Below are positions 62,906 to 64,000 of a DNA stretch of 64,000 nt, piece after piece (position 1 is the stretch's first letter; each line of letters starts with the position of its first letter). Location: NCBI GenBank assembly GCA_040255465.1, contig JBDZVA010000001.1:682001-746000 (forward strand). The letters are read 5' to 3'. The notes beneath the pieces were generated by a model. It saw nothing but the letters and a program-made list of their open reading frames with translations, was not told where the DNA came from and did no database searches. A program made the position numbers and the translations under genes. This DNA is from UBA5793 sp040255465. Its GTDB lineage: Bacteria; Planctomycetota; Phycisphaerae; Phycisphaerales; UBA5793.

Positions 62906-63214
62906 ATGAACCTAATCCTGCAGCAACATCGTGGTGAACTGGGGGATCTGTGCCTCAGGTTTGGCGTGCGCCGACTCGAGGCATTCGGTTCGGCCACGAG
63001 GGGCGATTTCGATCAACAACGGAGTGATCTCGATTTTCTCGTCGAGTTTCATCCTTGCGAGCCTCGGGCGCACTACGAAAACTACTTCGGATTACTCGAA
63101 GCGCTCGTGGACCTGTTTGGGCGTCCGGTCGATCTGATCGAGCCGCAGACGATTCGCAATCCCATCGTGCGCCGCCGGGCGGAAGAGAGCCGGATGTTGC
63201 TCTATGCCGCATGA
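62906..63214 (+). CDS. Minimal nucleotidyltransferase (MNT) antitoxin-like protein
   Basis: A 102-residue minimal nucleotidyltransferase. The catalytic motif GSATRGDFDQQRSDLDFLV (GSx10DxD) is intact. In HEPN/MNT toxin-antitoxin modules the MNT protein silences the HEPN RNase by AMPylation. The downstream HEPN-type gene overlaps its stop by 11 bases but is frameshifted. GGAAG lies about six bases before ATG 62906. Confidence 0.85.
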   Translation: MNLILQQHRGELGDLCLRFGVRRLEAFGSATRGDFDQQRSDLDFLVEFHPCEPRAHYENYFGLLEALVDLFGRPVDLIEPQTIRNPIVRRRAEESRMLLYAA

Positions 63215-63547
63215 TCCAGAGAAGTACCTGGAAGATGCGACTCATGCGACTTTCTGGCGGTGCATGTCGCTCGTCGATGCATCGATGACTATCGAAACGA
63301 CCGAGCATTTCGATCGGCGGCCGAAAGGGAGTTGCAGATCATCGGTGAAGCGGTGTTTCAATTGTCAAAGCTGGCGCCCGAGATACTTGCTCAAATCTCG
63401 GAACACGAACGGATCATCGCGTTCCGACACATCCTCGTGCACGGCTACTATGCGCTGGATCCGGCGATCGTCTGGTTTGTACTAACAGAAAAAGTGCCGG
63501 AACTCGCGATTCAATTACGAGTATTGCTCGGGCGCGATTTGCCGTAG
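63204..63547 (+). pseudogene. Frameshifted HEPN (DUF86) toxin-like gene
   Basis: The first frame (63204 on) starts like DUF86 proteins: MPHDPEKYLEDATHA. Family-like sequence then continues in another frame from about 63284: DDYRNDRAFRSAAERELQII, GEAVFQLS and finally ERIIAFRHILVHGYYALD, which contains the RNase motif Rx4-6H (RHILVHGY). A one-base deletion (or two-base insertion) between about 63235 and 63284 accounts for the change. The protein would be about 114 residues if intact. Either the toxin is dead or the base is a sequencing error. Confidence 0.78.
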
Positions 63548-63579
63548 ATTTCCCACCGCACGCACGGAGGTGTACAAGA

Positions 63580-64000
63580 ATGGCCAAAGTCAAGACAACC
63601 GGTGTACGGACGACGGGCGCCAAGAAGCCGCGCACCCCCAAGGATGGATCCGGCCGCTCCGACGCCGCCAAGGCGACGGCGACGCTCAAGCGGATCGATA
63701 CGGTGGCCCAGGCCGTCGTCAAGACCTCCATGGCCGGGCGCGATCCCTTCGTGGACATCCCCACGCGCAGCCTGTCGAACACAAGCTACAACAAGACGAA
63801 GCGCATCCTCGAGATGGGCAGCGCCAGCCAGCGGCGGAACCTCTTCAACCTCGGCCAGGCCAAGAAGTTCATGCAGACCATGCTGCTGGCCAAGGGCTGC
63901 AAGGACCTCATCGAGCGCGGCAAGACGGCCAGCCTCCGCGGTATGTTCTACGCCGGCCTGCACACCATTGAGGGCACCAAGGAAAAGACGTTCGAAGACC
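63580..64000 (+). CDS. top6A: DNA topoisomerase VI subunit A (Spo11-like), 5' part
   Basis: The first 140 residues of a frame that runs off the window end. It shows a basic leader (KVKTTGVRTTGAKKPRTPKD), then helical sequence and the SLRGMFYAGLHTIEGTKEKTFED segment, which corresponds to the conserved region just before and around the winged-helix domain of Top6A/Spo11. The catalytic tyrosine and Toprim domain are expected beyond or near the edge and cannot be confirmed. GGAGG lies nine bases before the ATG. It is the partner of top6B at 57838. Confidence 0.85.
   Translation, partial: MAKVKTTGVRTTGAKKPRTPKDGSGRSDAAKATATLKRIDTVAQAVVKTSMAGRDPFVDIPTRSLSNTSYNKTKRILEMGSASQRRNLFNLGQAKKFMQTMLLAKGCKDLIERGKTASLRGMFYAGLHTIEGTKEKTFED

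Overview
The window reads as chromosomal DNA of a GC-rich planctomycete, most likely of the class Phycisphaerae. This is inferred from the gene set: a moxR/DUF58/bat operon, a futalosine-route menaquinone gene, secreted HAF-repeat and FG-GAP proteins, pseudopilin-like proteins, lysine-rich histone-like tracts and a bacterial topoisomerase VI. No rRNA, tRNA, CRISPR array, prophage or classical insertion sequence was recognised.

Layout. 0-6.3 kb: hscB, mqnB-prfA, a 7Fe-type ferredoxin, a small lysine-repeat protein with its own terminator, an FAD oxidoreductase/aldo-keto reductase pair and a pseudopilin-like gene. 6.6-16.8 kb: an EF-G-like GTPase with an altered G4 motif, a CPBP protease, rpsT, gcvH with a LolD/MacB-like ABC exporter, a candidate free-standing small RNA (about 14153-14240), a TIM-barrel protein, cmk and a PlsC acyltransferase. 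16.8-20.1 kb: a repeat-rich stretch in which the only gene is a secreted HAF-repeat protein. 20.1-27 kb: a sigma-70 family factor, then a four-gene run (sodium/solute symporter, GH20 hexosaminidase, anmK, murQ) that looks like a peptidoglycan-recycling operon. 27-31.3 kb: a copper-type P-ATPase, a methyltransferase and a TauE/SafE permease. 31.3-37.4 kb: a molybdopterin oxidoreductase, a fused four-cluster Fe-S/NrfD subunit, a carboxymuconolactone-decarboxylase-like protein and mobA. 37.5-47.4 kb: the moxR-bat operon, interrupted between moxR and the DUF58 gene by a GxxExxY gene bounded by inverted repeats. 47.4-57.5 kb: Tat-exported epimerase-like protein, FG-GAP protein, aldo-keto reductase, aat, a PilZ protein, fumC, and a heptose pair made of an HldE-N-like kinase and a degenerate PfkB domain fused to a GmhA-like SIS domain. 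57.8-64 kb: topoisomerase VI subunit B, a second symporter with a 41-residue partner, two tandem zinc-ribbon membrane paralogues, an MNT/HEPN pair with a frameshifted HEPN gene, and the start of topoisomerase VI subunit A.

The most notable non-genic signals are the promoter-hairpin-terminator unit at 14119-14240, the GxxExxY cassette at 38566-39060 with related gene-less repeats at 17407-17515, and a dispersed palindrome with core GCGACGCATGCGTCGC that recurs between genes at 19.7, 19.8, 29.4, 36.7 and 52.4 kb.
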